Origin: UBA2259 sp964543485
GTDB taxonomy: Bacteria > Patescibacteriota > Dojkabacteria > SC72
Assembly (NCBI GenBank): GCA_964543485.1
Contig: CAZIYI010000002.1
Coordinates: forward strand, 1-64,000
DNA length: 64,000 nt
Direction of reading: 5' to 3'
Of the stretch, positions 61,529 to 64,000 are shown piece by piece. A model generated the notes under the pieces. That model saw only the letters and a list, made by a program, of their open reading frames with translations. It made no database searches and had not been told where the DNA came from. Position numbers and translations under genes: made by a program. How positions within the stretch are numbered: the stretch's first letter is position 1; each line of letters opens with the position of its first letter.

Positions 61529-61873
61529 TTATACCTCTCTTGAAATATATGGCAACAAAGCCATAAATCTTGCTCTCTTAATTGATTTTTTTAACTGCTT
61601 CTGGTGCTTATGACAAGCTCCAGATTTCTCAACAGATATTATCTTACCTCTTACAGATGTAAATTTCTTTAATTGATAAACATCTTTGTAAGAAACCTCC
61701 TTAATACCAGAATCACATAGAGGACACGAAAGGTTTTGAATTATCTTCCTTCTCCTTCTCTGTTTCTTTTTACCACCGTACTGCTCTGTAGACTCTTCCT
61801 CTACAACGCTCTTCTCATCAAAGACATCATCTATAGTTGGTGCTATTTTTTTTGTTACTTCCTCTTCCATCAA
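61529..61873 (-). CDS. rpsR: Ribosomal protein bS18
   Basis: A 114-aa protein. The C-terminal ~68 residues match bS18 (YKDVYQLKKFTSVRGKI, CHKHQKQLKKSIKRARFMALLPY). The N-terminal ~45 residues are an acidic then basic extension not found in E. coli bS18 (75 aa). A CPLC pair suggests zinc binding. The rpsF-ssb-rpsR order is the classical one, with a terminator downstream. Confidence 0.95.
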   Translation of the reverse strand: MMEEEVTKKIAPTIDDVFDEKSVVEEESTEQYGGKKKQRRRRKIIQNLSCPLCDSGIKEVSYKDVYQLKKFTSVRGKIISVEKSGACHKHQKQLKKSIKRARFMALLPYISREV

Positions 61874-61891
61874 TTAATTACTTAATACAAA

Positions 61892-62368
61892 TTAAAATGG
61901 TAAATCAGAATCCTCTAATGGATCATCAGTTGCAACATCTTCCTCGACTGTTGCTGGAGTCTCAACCTCTTCCTCTGACTCCTGTGGCTTTTCATGATTT
62001 GAATCACCCTCAAAACCCGCACCCTGTTTACCCTTACTATCTAAAAGAATCATATCGTTTACTCTTACCTCTGTCTTGTATCTTGTAGCGCCATCATCTG
62101 CCTCCCAAGACCTAGTAGTAAGAGATCCCTCTATGTATACCTTCATTCCCTTCGCTAAAAGTTGCTGACATATCTCTGCCATTTTATTCCATGCAACTAT
62201 GTTATGGAATTCTGCAACCTCTTTTACATTACCATCTTGATCCTTCCAAGATTTATTAGTTGCCATTCCAAATGTTACAACTGGAGTTCCTCCTGTTGTA
62301 TACCTTATCTCTGGTTCTCTTGTTAGATTACCTATCAACTGAACCTTATTTAAAGACCTTGCTGACAT
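61892..62368 (-). CDS. ssb: Single-stranded DNA-binding protein
   Basis: A 158-aa SSB with an OB fold in the first ~108 residues (NKVQLIGNLTREPEIRYT, VVTFGMATNKSW, FHNIVAWNKMAEICQQLL, YIEGSLTTRSWE). An acidic disordered tail follows, ending in DSDLPF, the conserved tip that binds partner proteins. Length is normal. It lies between rpsF and rpsR. Confidence 0.97.
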   Translation of the reverse strand: MSARSLNKVQLIGNLTREPEIRYTTGGTPVVTFGMATNKSWKDQDGNVKEVAEFHNIVAWNKMAEICQQLLAKGMKVYIEGSLTTRSWEADDGATRYKTEVRVNDMILLDSKGKQGAGFEGDSNHEKPQESEEEVETPATVEEDVATDDPLEDSDLPF

Positions 62369-62432
62369 TTTTTGTATATATATAAATTTAACTTACCTTA
62401 ATCTTAACACCCAAATATTACAAAATATTGAA

Positions 62433-62786
62433 CTAAACCTCTATCTCTTTCTTCTTAATACCCTTACCAATTTTATCTGTATTATCAACCTGAATTATCA
62501 TAAATCTTAGTAACTCTTGCCTTAATTGTAATAATCTTTTCATCTCATTAATATTACCTGGAACATTTCTGAAGTTGTAAACAATGTAATACCCCTCATT
62601 ATGACCCTGTATCTTGTATGCAAGATATCTTTTACCCCATACATCCACATCTAAAACCTCTCCACCATCCTTACTCATCATAGCCATAAACTCTTTATGT
62701 ACACTCTTTCTTAAATCATCAGGTAAGAGTGGTTTAAGAGCAATCATTAATTCATATGTTTTCATTTCCTTTTTAGCAACAGCCAT
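62433..62786 (-). CDS. rpsF: Ribosomal protein bS6
   Basis: A 117-aa protein with the bS6 fold: KTYELMIALKPLLP, then VDVWGKRYLAYKIQGHNEGYYIVYNFRN and the LRQELLRFMIIQVD segment. It binds bS18 in the small subunit, and both are encoded in this operon. The alternative first Met pair is absent, so the ATG at 62786 is clear. Confidence 0.96.
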   Translation of the reverse strand: MAVAKKEMKTYELMIALKPLLPDDLRKSVHKEFMAMMSKDGGEVLDVDVWGKRYLAYKIQGHNEGYYIVYNFRNVPGNINEMKRLLQLRQELLRFMIIQVDNTDKIGKGIKKKEIEV

Positions 62787-62854
62787 TTATCTTTTAAATA
62801 TATTTTAACTAAGCAGAAGGATTTTAGCAGAAAAAAAGAGATATTACAATTGTA

Positions 62855-63979
62855 TTAGGTATTAGCAAGAATGATAATATAGTCACCATCATTAACAATA
62901 TACTCTCTACCATGATTTTTTATCATCCCCTTCTCTTTTGCAGTATTCCAGCCACCGACATCAATCAACTCATCTACATTAACCACATCTGCTGTAATAA
63001 AGTTCTTACCCAAATCAGTATGTATTACACTTGCAGCACTCTTAACATCTGCCCCCCTTTCAATACTCCATGCGTTACACTCCTTTTGAGAGCCAGTATA
63101 GAAGGTAATTAGATTTAATCTATCATATGCACTCATAATTACATCCTCTACTGTAATTGGCTTTTTACCCAATAATTCAACATACTCCTTAAACTCATCT
63201 TCATTCATACTAGCCAAATCAGAAAGTAATTTAACATCAACCTCAAGTACATACTTACATGCCTCATCTTTACAAATACCTCCTAACTCTTTCTTCCATT
63301 TCTCAATACTCTCTTCCTCTAAACCCTCTTTACAGTTTAGGACAATAACTCTCTGCTTGTTAGTTAACAACCATAACTCATTTACTACCCTTCTCTCATC
63401 ATTAGTAAGAGATATATCTATAACTGGAATACCCTCATTTAAACCTTTAAGAACCTTTTCTAATACACTTAGTTCTAGCGCAATACTTTCGGTAATTCCA
63501 GGTCTTGAATTTCTCTTAACCGTATCATATCTCTTTTCAACACTCTCTAAATCTTTAATTATCAATTCAGATTGAACAATCTCAAAATCATCAACAGGAT
63601 CTACCCTATTGTATACATGTACAACCTCTTCACTCTTAAAAGCCCTAAGAACATATATTATTACATCAACCTCTCTAATATGAGAAAGAAACTGATTACC
63701 TAGCCCCTCACCCTTAGAAGCACCCTTAACTAGTCCTGCGATATCAACAAATGTCATAGCAGAGGGTACAACCTTTTGGGCTTTAAAGAAGTCAGATAAT
63801 CTATCTAATCTAATATCTGGTATCTGTACAACCCCAATATTCTTATCTATCGTACAGAAAGGGTAGTTCTCGGCAGGTACAGATTTTTTTGTCAATGCAT
63901 TAAACAGTGTAGATTTACCAGAATTTGGTAAACCAACAATACCAAGGGATAGTGTGTGTGACCTAGTTACATTCTCCAT
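62855..63979 (-). CDS. ychF: Obg-like GTPase YchF
   Basis: A 374-aa OLA1/YchF family P-loop protein. G1 is GLPNSGKST (about 16-24), followed by DIAGLVKGASKGEGLGNQF (G3 region). The usual G4 NKxD is replaced by LNCKEGLEEE, which fits the family's relaxed nucleotide preference (ATP over GTP). A TGS domain occupies the C-terminal ~85 residues (LITFYTGSQKECNAWSI, DVVNVDELIDVGGW). It binds ribosomes and is linked to stress responses. It starts 21 nt from the window edge. Confidence 0.95.
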   Translation of the reverse strand: MENVTRSHTLSLGIVGLPNSGKSTLFNALTKKSVPAENYPFCTIDKNIGVVQIPDIRLDRLSDFFKAQKVVPSAMTFVDIAGLVKGASKGEGLGNQFLSHIREVDVIIYVLRAFKSEEVVHVYNRVDPVDDFEIVQSELIIKDLESVEKRYDTVKRNSRPGITESIALELSVLEKVLKGLNEGIPVIDISLTNDERRVVNELWLLTNKQRVIVLNCKEGLEEESIEKWKKELGGICKDEACKYVLEVDVKLLSDLASMNEDEFKEYVELLGKKPITVEDVIMSAYDRLNLITFYTGSQKECNAWSIERGADVKSAASVIHTDLGKNFITADVVNVDELIDVGGWNTAKEKGMIKNHGREYIVNDGDYIIILANT

Positions 63980-64000
63980 TTATCAAGATATCTCGTAATA

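Overview
The window reads as a chromosomal segment of an AT-rich Candidate Phyla Radiation (Patescibacteria) bacterium. The Dojkabacteria/WS6 or Katanobacteria/Microgenomates side is my best guess, but this is inferred from gene style only. The supporting signs are about 70% A+T, dense operons with 4-26 nt overlaps, almost no Shine-Dalgarno sites, a complete type IV pilus locus, a Lgt/LspA pair, sortase, VanY and FemAB-like wall enzymes, and many lineage-restricted membrane proteins. TGA acts as a stop (for example at the ends of the genes at 27932 and 60057), so this is not a UGA-glycine lineage.

Layout. 1-16.4 kb (minus strand): type IV pilus locus, in transcription order pilB, pilT, pilC, major pilin, terminator, prepilin peptidase, four minor-pilin-like proteins, a CheY-like receiver, and large anchored or secreted proteins including two paralogous Cys-rich proteins that are candidate pilus-tip or surface adhesins. 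16.4-17.5 kb: FemAB-like transferase. 17.5-23.5 kb (plus): holB-like gene, gyrB, a small unknown gene, gyrA. 23.5-27.1 kb: sortase, VanY-type carboxypeptidase, a small protein with a possible sortase sorting signal, and a glycosyltransferase. 27.1-29.9 kb: three members of an unknown paralogous family, two of them in a tandem duplication that also copied the 3' end of the neighbouring glycosyltransferase gene.

29.9-31.3 kb is the most unusual part. Two near-identical promoters lead into a long hairpin-rich leader. A gene of clearly higher G+C (about 46-53% in counted lines) follows, and it has the only textbook Shine-Dalgarno site I found in the window. A 12-bp perfect inverted repeat encloses the leader end and the gene. 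Directly downstream is a complete type III hammerhead self-cleaving ribozyme (31151-31234), followed by a strong intrinsic terminator.

31.3-40.2 kb: glycosyltransferase and a 1203-aa membrane protein (envelope glycan assembly), a repeat-rich 831-aa protein, and a tyrosine recombinase next to a 458-bp non-coding region. 40.7-44.4 kb: ruvB, ruvA, ruvC, yebC. 44.5-53.5 kb: TraD-like ATPase, LytR_C protein, RluD, LspA, Lgt-like, zinc-ribbon membrane protein, tRNA-Leu(CAA), DnaB, a metal-ligand-less MBL-like protein and a CsoR-like protein without metal ligands. 53.6-56.6 kb (plus): Hsp20 under a CIRCE-like operator, a G+C-rich hairpin island, rpmE, prfA, prmC. 56.6-64 kb (minus): HtrA and CtpA proteases, an uncharacterised gene pair (degenerate actin-like plus barrel-rich protein), rpsR-ssb-rpsF and ychF.
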